Shown: positions 48,148 to 56,865, numbered from the stretch's first letter. The stretch is 64,000 nt of DNA from Gemmobacter sp. 24YEA27 (GCF_030052995.1 NZ_JASJPW010000001.1:926501-990500); one strand, 5' to 3'. Numbers and translations are program-made. The notes: generated by a model from the letters alone, not told the origin.

Positions 48148-49113
48148 ATGGACCAGAGATCAGGACAAAAACGCGCGTCGGACTTCCTTTACCCGCCGGT
48201 CGAGCCCTTCGACCAGCGTATGATGGATATGGGCGACGGCCATCAGGTCTATGTTGAACAATGCGGCAATCCGGATGGGGTTCCGGTCATTGTCTTTCAC
48301 GGCGGTCCCGGCGGCGGCTGCAGCCCGCTGATGCGGCGCTATTTCGACCCTCGTCATTACCGGGTGGTGTTGTTCGATCAGCGCGGCTGCGGCAGGTCGA
48401 TGCCCCGCGCCTCGGTGATCCGCAACACGACCTGGGATCTGGTCGCCGATGTCGAGCGCATCCGCGAGGCGCTTGGCATCGAGCGCTATATCGCTTTTGG
48501 CGGCAGCTGGGGGGCGACGCTCGCGCTGATCACCGCCATCACCCATCCCGACCGCGTTTCGAACCTGGTGCTGCGCGGGGTCTTCCTAATGACGCGGCGC
48601 GAGCTCAACTGGTTCTACGGCGGCGGCGCGGGGACGTTTTTCCCCGAGCTGTGGCAGCGTTTCATCGATCCGATCCCGGAGGAAGAGCGCGGCGATCTGA
48701 TCGCGGCCTATCACCGGCGGCTCTTTTCGGGCGACCGGACGACGGAAATCCGCTACGCGCGGATCTGGTCGGGCTGGGAAAATGCGCTGGCCTCGATCAG
48801 CAGTGACGGCTGGATGGGCGAAAGCCCCGCCGATTACGCCCATGCCTTTGCCCGGCTCGAGAACCATTATTTTACCAATGGCGGATTTCTGGAGCAGGAC
48901 GACTGGATCGTGCAGAACCGCGTCCGGATCGCACATATCGACACCGATATTGTGCAGGGGCGCTATGACATGGTCTGCCCGCCGCTGTCGGCCTGGAGCC
49001 TCGCCGAAGGCTGGACCAAAGCGCGGGTGCATTTCGTGCCCCTGGCCGGTCACGCGCTGTCGGAGCCCGGCATTTCCGAAGCGCTGGTGCGGGTGATGGA
49101 CCGTCTGCGCTGA
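48148..49113 (+). CDS. pip: Prolyl aminopeptidase
   Basis: 321 residues of the alpha/beta hydrolase fold (S33). Motifs: FHGGPGGGCSPLMRRYFDP (oxyanion HGGPG), FDQRGCGRSMPRA, and the nucleophile elbow FGGSWGATLAL. The Asp in GRYDMVCPP and His in LAGHALSE complete the triad. It removes N-terminal proline from peptides. The GTTGAC region after the stop shows no strong terminator. Confidence 0.93.
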   Translation: MDQRSGQKRASDFLYPPVEPFDQRMMDMGDGHQVYVEQCGNPDGVPVIVFHGGPGGGCSPLMRRYFDPRHYRVVLFDQRGCGRSMPRASVIRNTTWDLVADVERIREALGIERYIAFGGSWGATLALITAITHPDRVSNLVLRGVFLMTRRELNWFYGGGAGTFFPELWQRFIDPIPEEERGDLIAAYHRRLFSGDRTTEIRYARIWSGWENALASISSDGWMGESPADYAHAFARLENHYFTNGGFLEQDDWIVQNRVRIAHIDTDIVQGRYDMVCPPLSAWSLAEGWTKARVHFVPLAGHALSEPGISEALVRVMDRLR

Positions 49114-49378
49114 AGCACCGTTGACGTGTGACAAGGCCACTTTGTTTCGGGGAAGGGCGAACGTCTGCAACCGGTGCCCTGCGATCTTCTGCGGCTTTGC
49201 GTGAACTGGCGCAGGGCGCCCCCATAAATTGTGCTTTTCTGCAGGTGCAGCCGCGACATATAGGCGATCCCCCCTGAACAGCCGGAGAATTCCTGCCGGA
49301 CGGAGGCGATGTCCGCATGACTTTGGCCCGGTGAAAAAGCCCTTGTTTATCCGGCCTTCGCTCAATATACGAGGCGGT

Positions 49379-49468
49379 GGAGATGTGGCCGAGTGGTCGA
49401 AGGCACACCCCTGCTAAGGGTGCAGGCCCGGAAGGGTCTCGAGGGTTCGAATCCCTTCGTCTCCGCCA
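49379..49468 (+). tRNA. tRNA-Ser (anticodon GCU)
   Basis: 90 nucleotides including an encoded CCA. The acceptor stem GGAGATG pairs with CGTCTCC (one G-U), and the anticodon loop reads CTGCTAA, giving GCU for AGC/AGU. A long variable arm (AGGCCCGGAAGGGTCTCG region) is typical of class II tRNA-Ser. The T loop GGTTCGAATCC is standard. It marks the left edge of a decayed integrative element. Confidence 0.95.
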
Positions 49469-49564
49469 CTTGGCCTTCAAGGCATTGAACGCCAACGTTA
49501 TTTTCAAGGAAAATCTGGTCGAGCCTGTTCCTGCTACAGCACACTGCTACAGCGGGGGCCAAGG

Positions 49565-49687
49565 ATGGGCACCACATCACGACTCGTCAGACGCGGAGCG
49601 GTCTTCTACTTCCGCATGAGCGTTCCGCGCCGCCTCGTTGCCCGAGTCGGGCGCAGCGAACTCTCCTTGACGTTGCGGACTGGCTGA
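49565..49687 (+). pseudogene. Tyrosine recombinase (phage integrase), N-terminal stub
   Basis: 40 codons from ATG 49565 to TGA 49685-49687. The peptide has TSRLVRRGAVFYFRM, VPRRLVARVGRSELSLTLRT, which matches the N-terminal region that opens many alphaproteobacterial tyrosine integrases (YYFRRRVP type). The whole SAM-like and catalytic domains are absent, so this is a remnant. Its site, 97 bases past tRNA-Ser in the outward direction, is where such integrases normally sit. Confidence 0.7.
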
Positions 49688-50031
49688 CGTGTGACACTCA
49701 TTCTTTCAGGAACCCGGAACAGACCGGATGAAACCGGAAGAACCCGGACAGGCCAACAAAATCAGGGGTTTCCGCAAGCTCGAAGCTTGAAAACAGGCCA
49801 AACCGGCGTGTCATGCAGGAAGGCCCCAAAATGGCCTTTTAAGAGGCCTTGAAGCCGGAAGGTCGGCGAGAGCTGGCCAGAACGGTTGCAGCGTAAGATA
49901 GCACGAAATCAGGCAGATAAGACGTCCGTGGCGCGTTGTTAGCCGAGGATGCCAGGAGCGGAACCTACAAATTTCCCCGTAAGTTTGCCGCGCCGGTTGT
50001 ATGTTCGCTAAATTGTTTAAAATTCAGTAGC
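49688..50031. other. Non-coding remnant inside the integrative element
   Basis: 344 bases with no gene. There are imperfect repeats built on AACCCGGA/AACCGGA (49710-49760). An AT-rich stretch with CTAAATTGTTTAAAATT lies at 50007-50023, and its near copy occurs upstream of the sdh-like operon. Confidence 0.4.
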
Positions 50032-50607
50032 TTATAATCTGTAGCTGTCGGGCTGCGCCGTGGGTGAACCTACAACAGATTCCTGCCCGCTCGCCGCCTT
50101 GTTGAGGGTCACAGCCGTGCCGCTGGCAACCAGAAAGAGCATGCTTTTCCCGCCACCGCTGATCTCGGAGTAGTCCAGATCAACCCCAACAACAGCGTCT
50201 GCACCAAGTGCATGCGCTTCGAGCCTCAGCTCATCAAGCGCTGTCTTTCGGGCATCCCGAAGGCCCTGCTGCATCGTCGCGCTCCGCCCGCCGAACGTAT
50301 CTCGGAACGCCGATGCTATGTCTTTGAACAGGTGCATGCCTATGACCACCTCGGCGGTCACTATGTCCAAGCGTTGGCCAACGGGAAGGTTGTGAGCAGT
50401 TTCTGTTGTCAGAATGATGCGCGCCATCGCGTCCGATTGAGATTGAGCAGCGATTTCTTGCGCGCGTTTTTTCTCAGCGTCCAAGGCCGCTGCCTGCTCT
50501 CTTGCAATCTGATCCTCGGCTAGGCGAACGCACGGCAAACAGGAGACGCCCTGCATTTTTGCAGACTGCACAAAGCTCCCGCAACGCGCGCATGTAACGG
50601 TTCCCAT
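50032..50607 (-). CDS. YbjQ-type heavy-metal-binding domain protein with N-terminal zinc ribbon
   Basis: 191 residues. Residues 6-26 form CARC...CLPC, a likely zinc ribbon. A charged helix (about 30-60) links to a YbjQ/UPF0145-like domain: [46 protein letters not shown], then [25 protein letters not shown]. YbjQ proteins form pentamers of unknown function. It lies five bases downstream of the repressor gene on the same strand, so may be co-expressed. Confidence 0.75.
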   Translation of the reverse strand: MGTVTCARCGSFVQSAKMQGVSCLPCVRLAEDQIAREQAAALDAEKKRAQEIAAQSQSDAMARIILTTETAHNLPVGQRLDIVTAEVVIGMHLFKDIASAFRDTFGGRSATMQQGLRDARKTALDELRLEAHALGADAVVGVDLDYSEISGGGKSMLFLVASGTAVTLNKAASGQESVVGSPTAQPDSYRL

Positions 50608-50611
50608 CTCA

Positions 50612-51295
50612 CTATTCCCTATTTGTATGCCCCCACCACATCACCTTGCCGATGATGCTGATGGTTTCAATTTTCGCAAACTGTGGCCCGTAGTCAGGAT
50701 TGTCAGAAATCAGCAGCAGCTCAGCATCAGAAGCTCTATCGATACGCTTTATGCGCGCATGGCCGTCTTCGATGAACGCAAAAATCGAGCCGCGCTGGCT
50801 TTTGCCATCCATTTTTCGCGCTGGCAAACACGTCTTGCTCTGGTCGATCAGGACAAGATCCCCTGACCATATACACGGTTGCATGCTATCGCCTTCCGCC
50901 CTGGCCAGAACCGCGGAAGCCGGTGGAACGCCGATCTTCCCTAGCCAATCCTTACGGAATGCCAGGTAGTCGACGAGCTGCTCCGACGCATTGGCGAAGC
51001 CTCCCCCTGCCGACAAGCTCACAGCGTGTAACGGGACATGAGCGAAATCTTCGCTGACAGCTTCAGTTTTTCGCAATGCTGGAGCACCGCTTAGCCCGTC
51101 GAGAGTTATTTCAAGGCCGAGCACCTGACAAAGCCGCTGCAGCTTATCGAAGGTTGGCGATGAGCCTCTTCGAATGTTCTGCAAGGCCGATCCGTCTGAT
51201 TGACCGAATGCTCGTCGCCCGACCTCAGCCTGCGAGAGGCCTAGTTCCGCCCGCCGGGCATCCAGAAGTGCAAATAGTGCGCTGGTTTCGATCAT
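50612..51295 (-). CDS. Phage-type repressor, XRE HTH with S24 LexA-like peptidase domain
   Basis: 227 residues from the ATG at 51293-51295; a longer frame upstream is less likely. The N-terminal HTH is [25 protein letters not shown]. The C-terminal LexA/CI-type domain has [18 protein letters not shown] with the catalytic Ser, and a Lys expected near RGSIFAF. It probably represses the element and may self-cleave after DNA damage. It faces away from a small gene across an AT-rich operator region, the classic lysogeny switch layout. Confidence 0.82.
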   Translation of the reverse strand: MIETSALFALLDARRAELGLSQAEVGRRAFGQSDGSALQNIRRGSSPTFDKLQRLCQVLGLEITLDGLSGAPALRKTEAVSEDFAHVPLHAVSLSAGGGFANASEQLVDYLAFRKDWLGKIGVPPASAVLARAEGDSMQPCIWSGDLVLIDQSKTCLPARKMDGKSQRGSIFAFIEDGHARIKRIDRASDAELLLISDNPDYGPQFAKIETISIIGKVMWWGHTNRE

Positions 51296-51297
51296 TA

Positions 51298-51404
51298 TGC
51301 AAAAATACACAAAATGCGTCAGCCCACACAAGCCGGGTAAATTTACAACGGACTGTTTCCATATCTCTGCATATTTACCTTTGCAATGCCTCTGTAACTT
51401 TGCA
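51298..51404. promoter_or_regulatory. Divergent switch region with TTTGCA repeats
   Basis: AT-rich DNA between the repressor and the divergent small gene. Three copies of TTTGCA occur: inverted at 51298-51303 (TGCAAA), direct at 51380-51385 and direct at 51399-51404. The last two are 19 bases apart, each preceded by a TNAC pair, which is a plausible pair of repressor operators. Confidence 0.4.
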
Positions 51405-51415
51405 TAGAGTGCGGT

Positions 51416-51661
51416 ATGGATACGCAACACCTACTCACCCTCGCGCAAACCTATGCCGCTCACATTGAGCGGGGCCTGCACACGGTCGCTGGCAGGGTCG
51501 GCATACACGGAAGATTTTTCACGAGACTGGCTGAAGACGGCGAGTGCCGTCTGAGCGCGTACAAGCATGCCTTCAATTGGTTTGATGAAAACTGGCCTGC
51601 GGACCTGACCTGGCCTCAGGACATTCCCCGCCCATCCCCCCAGAAGCCGGAGGCTGCATGA
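51416..51661 (+). CDS. Small phage-type protein, possible Cro-like role
   Basis: 81 residues: MDTQHLLTLAQTYAAHIERG, later RLAEDGECRLSAYKHAFNWFDENWP. No named domain is recognised, but such small proteins divergent from S24 repressors are common in alphaproteobacterial prophages and may bind DNA. Its stop overlaps the next start (ATGATG), so they are coupled. Confidence 0.6.
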   Translation: MDTQHLLTLAQTYAAHIERGLHTVAGRVGIHGRFFTRLAEDGECRLSAYKHAFNWFDENWPADLTWPQDIPRPSPQKPEAA

Positions 51662-52149
51662 TGCCGCTGCTTTACCGCCTGCGCCGCAGAGTGGCGCTGT
51701 TTGTTTGCCCGGAGCTGAGCGCCGAGTCGCGGCTCAAGGCCACGCTGGCCGAGGCGCGCGCGATGCGCGCCCCGGCTGGCTTTATGGATCTAGGCCTGGC
51801 GATTTTTGCCCGGACCGAACGCGCGCCGTTTTCTGACTTCATGGGCGCGCTCGTGACGGTTCACTTTCGTCAAGAACGCCCGCCTTTCAGTGCCAGCTAC
51901 CGGGAAACCGCCAGATTGGCGCAGCACTTTGGCTGGGCCATCCCAGCGCAAAAAGCGGCACGGCGCTGGATCGCGCCGAAGCGAATGCTTCGGTCAGTCA
52001 TTCCGCACTGGGATCGCGATCACGCCTTTGAGGCGGCGGTCAGAGAATTCGCGCAGAAGAGCATTGGCCGCGAGCAGATCGACGATGTAGAGCCGTTCTT
52101 TGCCGGTAAACACCGCCTCCACCGCCGTCTTCCCTCGCCATGGCCTTGA
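51658..52149 (+). CDS. Phage-like hypothetical protein, C-terminus altered by IS21 junction
   Basis: 163 residues; the first 140 or so look genuine (LYRLRRRVALFVCPELSAES..., FMDLGLAIFARTERAPFSDFM). From about 52086 onward the DNA is antisense to a degraded IS21 transposase, so the last 20 or so residues are probably not native. Function unknown. Confidence 0.5.
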   Translation: MMPLLYRLRRRVALFVCPELSAESRLKATLAEARAMRAPAGFMDLGLAIFARTERAPFSDFMGALVTVHFRQERPPFSASYRETARLAQHFGWAIPAQKAARRWIAPKRMLRSVIPHWDRDHAFEAAVREFAQKSIGREQIDDVEPFFAGKHRLHRRLPSPWP

Positions 52150-52801
52150 ACCAGTGGCGGCTCATGGCTCGATGTCGCAGATGCCGCGCGTGCAGGTGCC
52201 GCGGAAGAAGGCGAAGGCGCGATCATGCGCGTCGAAGATCGAGCCATTGGGCGCCATCGGTCCGAGCCCGATGGCGAGGCTCCTGGCTCGCGCGCGGGTA
52301 GGCCCGAACGAACATCATCCGGCTGTGGCAGAGGCGGACATGGGCCACCTTGATCGTGACGGTCACGCCTGAGACCAGCACCACCTCGTGGCTCCGGTCG
52401 AACTGGTAAGCCTCTCCAGGATCATAAGAAAGCGGCACATAGGCCTCGGCCGCCGCTGTCCCGCGGCTTTGCGACCAGGTGCGGGCAAAGCGACGGATGG
52501 CGTCGTAGCCGCCTTCATAGCCAAGGGCGCGCAACTCCTCGAAGATCCGGATCAGCGTCAGCCGCTCTCGGGACGGCTTGCCCGCATTCGCCGCGAGCAG
52601 CCGGTCAAGCTGGTCCTGCCACGGCCCGATCCGCGGCATCGGCTGATGCGTCCGCTCGTAGCTGAAGTCCGTCTCATCCGACCGCAGGATCTTGCGGACG
52701 GTGTTCCGGGAGACGTGCAGCTCTCGCACGATCTTCTTCATCGACCAGCGCTGCACGTAGAAGGCCCGCCGGACCCGCGCAATCGTATCCACCTGCTTCA
52801 T
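52086..52801 (-). pseudogene. istA: IS21-family transposase IstA, truncated and frameshifted
   Basis: The N-terminal frame (from 52801) has the IstA helix-turn-helix MKKIVRELHVSRNTVRKIL and the start of the DDE domain. After VRAYPRASQE the frame is lost, and further IstA-like pieces (DAHDRAFAFFRGTCTRGI and AVEAVFTGKERLY) appear in other frames down to about 52086. The C-terminal half and istB are missing. A remnant of an insertion event. Confidence 0.8.
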
Positions 52802-52911
52802 CTCCCCCTCCGTCCGCTGACCCGCAGCGAACGGTCTGACGAAATATCAGGGGGGTCAAAATTGGGCGCCGATGCCCCCGTTAGGGGGTGAAAGTTGCAC
52901 GCCGAAACACA

Positions 52912-53225
52912 CTTTGCATCCCTGACGAAATACGCGGTGGCCCTTCGTCGGGAAAACAGTCCACTGGACTGTTTTCTCACCCTCCTCGATTTAGGATGTC
53001 GCGCTCGTCGCAAACCCGGGCCAGCTCCCGCTTCAACAGGCGGATCTCGCCATCCTTCCCGGTCTCGCCTGATGCCGTCTTCGCGAACTTGCGCTTCCAG
53101 GCATAGAGCGAGTGCTTGCTCACGCCGAGCCGTTCAGAAACCTCGCTGACCGGGTAGCCCCGCTCCGTGATCTGAGCGACCGCATCGCGCCTGAAGTCGT
53201 CGCTGAAAGTGGCTGTGCCCATCAT
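52912..53225 (-). pseudogene. IS3-family transposase OrfA, interrupted and truncated
   Basis: From 53225 the frame encodes MGTATFSDDFRRDAVAQITERGYPVSEVSERLGVSKHSLYAW..., a typical IS3-group OrfA with leucine-zipper-like ELARVCDERDIL. It stops early at 52977. The expected continuation (ATAYFVRDAK) is found in another frame at 52912-52944, past an inserted palindromic stretch. OrfB is absent, the IS21 fragment lying where it should be. Confidence 0.75.
52952..52976. repeat. 25-base palindrome inside the IS3 OrfA remnant
   Basis: A 12-bp perfect inverted repeat around one central C (arms GAAAACAGTCCA and TGGACTGTTTTC). It sits exactly where the OrfA reading frame is broken, as if a short palindromic element had inserted there. 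Confidence 0.6.
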
Positions 53226-53351
53226 GGCCTCCTTGCCTCAAAATTAGCAAAGAAGGCGTCCACAAAACATGGGGCTATTCAATGCGGGGCGGTAACTGAT
53301 CCAAGCTTTGACTGATCGCTGTGTGCCGCCAGTGCCGGCCGCATTTTTTTC

Positions 53352-54053
53352 TCAGGTCAGCGAGACCTGGTAGACCAGCCCGTCGGTGCGGCACAGGCTC
53401 CGGCGGCGTTCCACAACGCGGCCCATGATGTCAAAAGCCATCCGGTCGATACAAAGGATCGGGGCGCCGGGTTTCAGGTTCAGCGCCTTTGCCGTTTCGC
53501 GATCGGCCTCGGCGGCGGTGATCGATTCATCGGCGCGCAGGATGATGCAGCCGTAATTCTGCTGATAAAGCACATAAAGCGTGTTCGGCAGCGGCGCCCG
53601 CAGATCAAGCCCCGCAAAGCGGTTTGCCGAAACCACCGCGGTTTCCAGCATGCTCGGAACACCTTTCAGGCTGCGCAGCCGCCGGATCTCGTAGACCCGG
53701 GCCGGTGCCTCGTCGAGCACCTTCCGCTCCTCTTCGGTCGAGGCGCGGCTGGTCACCACCTCGCTCATCAGCTCGGGGCGAATCATTGTCCCGTCAGCCT
53801 CGCGCAGGCGGAAAAAGTTGAAGAGCGCATTATCCGGTGTGCGGGCGGTGACAAAAGTGCCGCGGCCCTGTTCACGTTTCACAATACCCAGCTGTTCCAG
53901 CACCATCAGGGATTTGCGCGCTGTGCCCTGCGACACGCCGGTATCTGCCGCGATCTGCATTTCACTGGGCAACATCGAGCCCGGAAGCAGCTCGCCCGAG
54001 GAAATCTGGGCGACGATCCGGTCGATCACGGTCTGGTAAAGCGGTGCGGCCAT
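53352..54053 (-). CDS. GntR-family regulator (HutC type) of the suy locus
   Basis: 233 residues from the ATG at 54051-54053, preceded by AGGAA; the longer frame to 54194 runs through the promoter. The winged HTH is PLYQTVIDRIVAQISSGELLPGSMLPSEMQIAADTGVSQGTARKSL. The C-terminal UTRA ligand domain ends with DRMAFDIMGRVVERRRSLCR. A regulator on the opposite strand upstream of suyAB was described in Paracoccus pantotrophus, and this fits. It likely senses sulfolactate or a related compound. Confidence 0.82.
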   Translation of the reverse strand: MAAPLYQTVIDRIVAQISSGELLPGSMLPSEMQIAADTGVSQGTARKSLMVLEQLGIVKREQGRGTFVTARTPDNALFNFFRLREADGTMIRPELMSEVVTSRASTEEERKVLDEAPARVYEIRRLRSLKGVPSMLETAVVSANRFAGLDLRAPLPNTLYVLYQQNYGCIILRADESITAAEADRETAKALNLKPGAPILCIDRMAFDIMGRVVERRRSLCRTDGLVYQVSLT

Positions 54054-54119
54054 TTCGGGTTCCTGGTGTTTTCCCGACGCTATCACGCGGGCCGATCTGT
54101 GCACAAGAATTATAGAATA

Positions 54120-54135
54120 ACTCTTGTATAAGAGT
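54120..54135. promoter_or_regulatory. Inverted repeat ACTCTT-GTAT-AAGAGT, likely GntR operator
   Basis: Perfect 6-bp arms with a 4-base centre, in the AT-rich gap between the divergent GntR gene and suyA, 58 bases before the suyA start. A second CAAGA/TCTTG pairing (54103-54126) overlaps it. Confidence 0.55.
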
Positions 54136-54192
54136 AATTGTACATGATACGAGTTGAGCATCGGATAGAACAGCAATCCCGGGGAGGAGCCC

Positions 54193-54480
54193 ATGAGTAT
54201 CCCGCAACTTCTGGTCCATGATCACGAGGACAATGTCGGCGTGGTTGTCGTCGAGAACCTGAAAGCCGGCACCGAGATGATCTGCGTCGTCACGCATGAC
54301 AATTCGGACTTCCGCCTTGTCGCCAATGCCGACATCCCGATCGGTCACAAGGTCGCGCTGAAGCCGCTCAAGGCGGGCGATACCGTCACCAAATATGGCG
54401 AAGACATTGGCCGCATGGTCGGAGATGCCGGCATCGGCGACCACGTCCATACCCATAACTGCAAAACGAAACGGTGGTGA
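54193..54480 (+). CDS. suyA: (2R)-sulfolactate sulfo-lyase small subunit
   Basis: 95 residues forming an SAF/UxaA N-terminal-type domain ([21 protein letters not shown], then [29 protein letters not shown]). The alpha subunit of sulfolactate sulfo-lyase is about this size. With SuyB it cleaves 3-sulfolactate to pyruvate and sulfite. Without context it could also be read as an altronate dehydratase-type subunit; the regulator-suyA-suyB-suyZ order favours Suy. suyB starts four bases after its stop. Confidence 0.8.
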   Translation: MSIPQLLVHDHEDNVGVVVVENLKAGTEMICVVTHDNSDFRLVANADIPIGHKVALKPLKAGDTVTKYGEDIGRMVGDAGIGDHVHTHNCKTKRW

Positions 54481-54484
54481 TCAG

Positions 54485-55666
54485 ATGGCACTCGATTTCA
54501 GCAATGCGACGGTGAAAGCCTGGCGGCGTGAGAATGGCCGCGTCGGTGTCCGCAACCATGTTCTGATCCTGCCGGTGGATGATATCTCGAACGCCGCCTG
54601 TGAAGCGGTGTCAAACAACGTCAAAGGCACGATGGCGCTGCCGCATGCTTACGGGCGTCTCCAGTTCGGTGAAGACCTCGAGCTGCATTTCCGCACCATC
54701 ATCGGCACCGGCGCCAACCCCAATGTCGCCGCTGTGGTGGTGATCGGGATCGAGCCGGAATGGACCAAGGTCATCGTCGACGGCATCGCCAAAACAGGCA
54801 AGCCCGTCACCGGCTTCTCCATCGAGCAGAAGGGCGATTTCGAGACCATCCGCGCCGCAAGCTGGAAGGCCAAGGAATATGTCCATTGGGCGTCCGAGCT
54901 GCAGAAAGAAGACTGCCCGATCTCGGATCTCTGGATCTCGACCAAATGCGGCGAGAGCGACACGACCACGGGCCTCTCCTCCTGCCCGACCGTCGGCAAT
55001 ATGTATGACAAGCTGCTTCCCCAGGGCATTTATGGCTGCTTTGGCGAGACCTCGGAAATCACCGGGGCCGAGCATATCTGCGAGAAACGCGCCGCAACCC
55101 CCGAAGCTGCCGCCAAATTCAAAGCGATCTGGCAGGCCTATACGGATGATGTGATCTTTGCGCATCAGACCGATGACCTCTCGGACAGCCAGCCGACCAA
55201 GGGGAACATCCTCGGCGGTCTGACCACCATCGAGGAAAAGGCGCTCGGCAACCTGGAAAAGATCGGCCGCACTTCGACCTATATCGATGCGATGGGCCCG
55301 GCTGAGGCACCGTCAAAGGGGCCGGGGCTTTATTTCATGGACAGCTCTTCGGCCGCGGCGGAATGTGTCACGCTGATGGCGGCGGGCGGCTATGTTATCC
55401 ACACCTTCCCGACCGGGCAGGGCAATGTGGTCGGCAATCCGATCGTTCCGGTGATCAAGATCTCGGGCAATCCGCGCACGCTTCGCACCATGTCGGAACA
55501 TATTGACGTCGATGTGACCGGTGTGCTGACCCGCGAGAAGACCATAGATCAGGCCGGCGACTCGCTGATCGAGATGATCATCCGCACCGCGAATGGTCGT
55601 CTGACCTGCGCCGAAGCGCTCGGTCATCGCGAATTCTCGATGACGAAGCTTTACCGCAGCGCCTGA
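54485..55666 (+). CDS. suyB: (2R)-sulfolactate sulfo-lyase large subunit
   Basis: 393 residues, matching the 42 kDa beta subunit. UxaA-family features: [46 protein letters not shown] (likely iron-ligand Cys), and [31 protein letters not shown] longer in-frame start at 54395 lies within suyA and is not needed. The enzyme is probably iron-dependent and cytosolic. A strong hairpin separates it from suyZ. Confidence 0.82.
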   Translation: MALDFSNATVKAWRRENGRVGVRNHVLILPVDDISNAACEAVSNNVKGTMALPHAYGRLQFGEDLELHFRTIIGTGANPNVAAVVVIGIEPEWTKVIVDGIAKTGKPVTGFSIEQKGDFETIRAASWKAKEYVHWASELQKEDCPISDLWISTKCGESDTTTGLSSCPTVGNMYDKLLPQGIYGCFGETSEITGAEHICEKRAATPEAAAKFKAIWQAYTDDVIFAHQTDDLSDSQPTKGNILGGLTTIEEKALGNLEKIGRTSTYIDAMGPAEAPSKGPGLYFMDSSSAAAECVTLMAAGGYVIHTFPTGQGNVVGNPIVPVIKISGNPRTLRTMSEHIDVDVTGVLTREKTIDQAGDSLIEMIIRTANGRLTCAEALGHREFSMTKLYRSA

Positions 55667-55694
55667 TCTGTGATCCTAGACCTGCTATAGGACC

Positions 55695-55721
55695 CCGGCC
55701 CCGCGATCGTCGCGGGGCCGG
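55695..55721 (+). other. 12-bp hairpin between suyB and suyZ
   Basis: CCGGCCCCGCGA / TCGCGGGGCCGG with a 3-base loop and no T run. It lies 28 bases after the suyB stop and 32 before suyZ. It is probably an mRNA-processing or stability element, or a partial terminator that sets the suyAB:suyZ ratio. Confidence 0.6.
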
Positions 55722-55753
55722 TGAAATACGGTCTGAGCCCGGAGCGGAAAGCT

Positions 55754-56815
55754 ATGGCACAAATCGACGAAACGCGGGCCTCTGATACCCGCCCCGCCGG
55801 CCTGCGTGGTACGGCGCTATGGCAGTCTGCCAATACTCTGTTTCCCGGCATTGCGGTTGCGATCCTTGTCGCGGTGACCGCGCAGTTCCTGTCCGAGCAT
55901 TACGGCGCGCCGGCGATGCTGATGGCGCTTTTGATGGGGCTCGCGCTGAACTTCCTTGCCGATCAGGGCACGCGGACCGAGGCCGGGATCGGCTTTTCCG
56001 CCCGCACTGTGCTGCGCCTTGGCGTGGCGCTGCTGGGCGCGCGGATCTCGGTCGAGATGCTGACAAAGCTTGGTACCGGGATGATCCTGCTGGTGATCGC
56101 GGGTGTGGCGGTCACGATCCTGTTCGCAATGCTGGCCGCAAAGGTTTTCGGGCGCGGCTGGCGCATGGCGCTGCTTTCTGGCGGGGCGGTGGCGATCTGT
56201 GGGGCCTCCGCTGCCATGGCGATTGCCGCCGTGTTGCCGCGCACCGATAAATCCGAGCGCAACCTTGCCTTCACCGTGATGGCCGTCACCATCCTGTCGA
56301 CCGTCGCGATGATCGCCTATCCGCCGCTTTCCGGCTGGTTCGACTTTACGCCCCTGGAATCCGGCGTTTTTCTTGGCGGGACGATCCATGACGTCGCCCA
56401 GGTCGTCGGCGCCGGTTTCTCGATCAGCCCGGAGGTGGGCGAGACGGCGACGGTCGTCAAGCTGATCCGCGTTGCCATGCTGGCGCCGGTGGTGCTGGTG
56501 TTTTCTCTGGTGATCCGCGCCGGGCATCTGGGTGAAGACAGTACCGGCGGCATCCGCCCGCCCTTATTGCCGTCATTCGTGATCTGGTTTCTGGTACTGG
56601 CCGCGCTGAATTCCTTTGGCGTGATCCCGGCCTCTGTCGCCTGGTTCGCCGAACAGGCCAGCCGCTGGGCCCTCTTGACCGCCATCGCCGCCGTGGGGAT
56701 CAAGACCTCGCTGGTGAAGATGATGGAAGTGGGTGGCTCTGCCATCTGGCTCGTCGTGGTCGAGACCATCTTCCTTGCCTGTTTCATCCTTGCGGGCCTG
56801 CATCTGATCAGCTGA
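55754..56815 (+). CDS. suyZ: YeiH/COG2855 membrane protein, putative sulfate/sulfite exporter SuyZ
   Basis: 353 residues from the ATG at 55754 (GGAG at 55741-55744). Ten or so helices with family motifs LFPGIAVAILVAVTAQFLSEHYGAPAMLMALLMGLALNF, LRLGVALLGARIS, SGGAVAICGASAAMAIAAVLP and LGGTIHDVAQVVGAG. In Paracoccus pantotrophus a COG2855 gene, suyZ, is co-transcribed with suyB and proposed to export the sulfur oxyanion released by desulfonation. A second homologue lies 5 kb downstream. Confidence 0.82.
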   Translation: MAQIDETRASDTRPAGLRGTALWQSANTLFPGIAVAILVAVTAQFLSEHYGAPAMLMALLMGLALNFLADQGTRTEAGIGFSARTVLRLGVALLGARISVEMLTKLGTGMILLVIAGVAVTILFAMLAAKVFGRGWRMALLSGGAVAICGASAAMAIAAVLPRTDKSERNLAFTVMAVTILSTVAMIAYPPLSGWFDFTPLESGVFLGGTIHDVAQVVGAGFSISPEVGETATVVKLIRVAMLAPVVLVFSLVIRAGHLGEDSTGGIRPPLLPSFVIWFLVLAALNSFGVIPASVAWFAEQASRWALLTAIAAVGIKTSLVKMMEVGGSAIWLVVVETIFLACFILAGLHLIS

Positions 56816-56843
56816 ACGACTTTTCGCTTTTCGCCAGACCCTT

Positions 56844-56865
56844 GCCCCGCCCGTTGTGGCGGGGC
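56844..56865 (+). terminator. Rho-independent terminator of suyABZ
   Basis: Stem GCCCCGCC / GGCGGGGC with loop CGTTGT and a T run (56866-56870), 28 bases after the suyZ stop. Confidence 0.9.

Larger units (their letters stand above)
49469..53351. mobile_element. Decayed integrative element or prophage remnant at tRNA-Ser
   Basis: Starting next to the tRNA there is an integrase stub, an S24 phage-type repressor with a divergent small gene, further phage-like hypothetical genes and two IS fragments, in DNA visibly lower in GC than its surroundings. No second copy of the tRNA 3' end was found to the right, so the right border is only inferred from the return of ordinary genes at the GntR regulator. 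Confidence 0.65.

Noticed and set aside
49440..53351. Search for a second copy of the tRNA-Ser 3' end as an attachment site
   Set aside because: I found no convincing repeat of the T-arm/acceptor sequence on the right side of the element.
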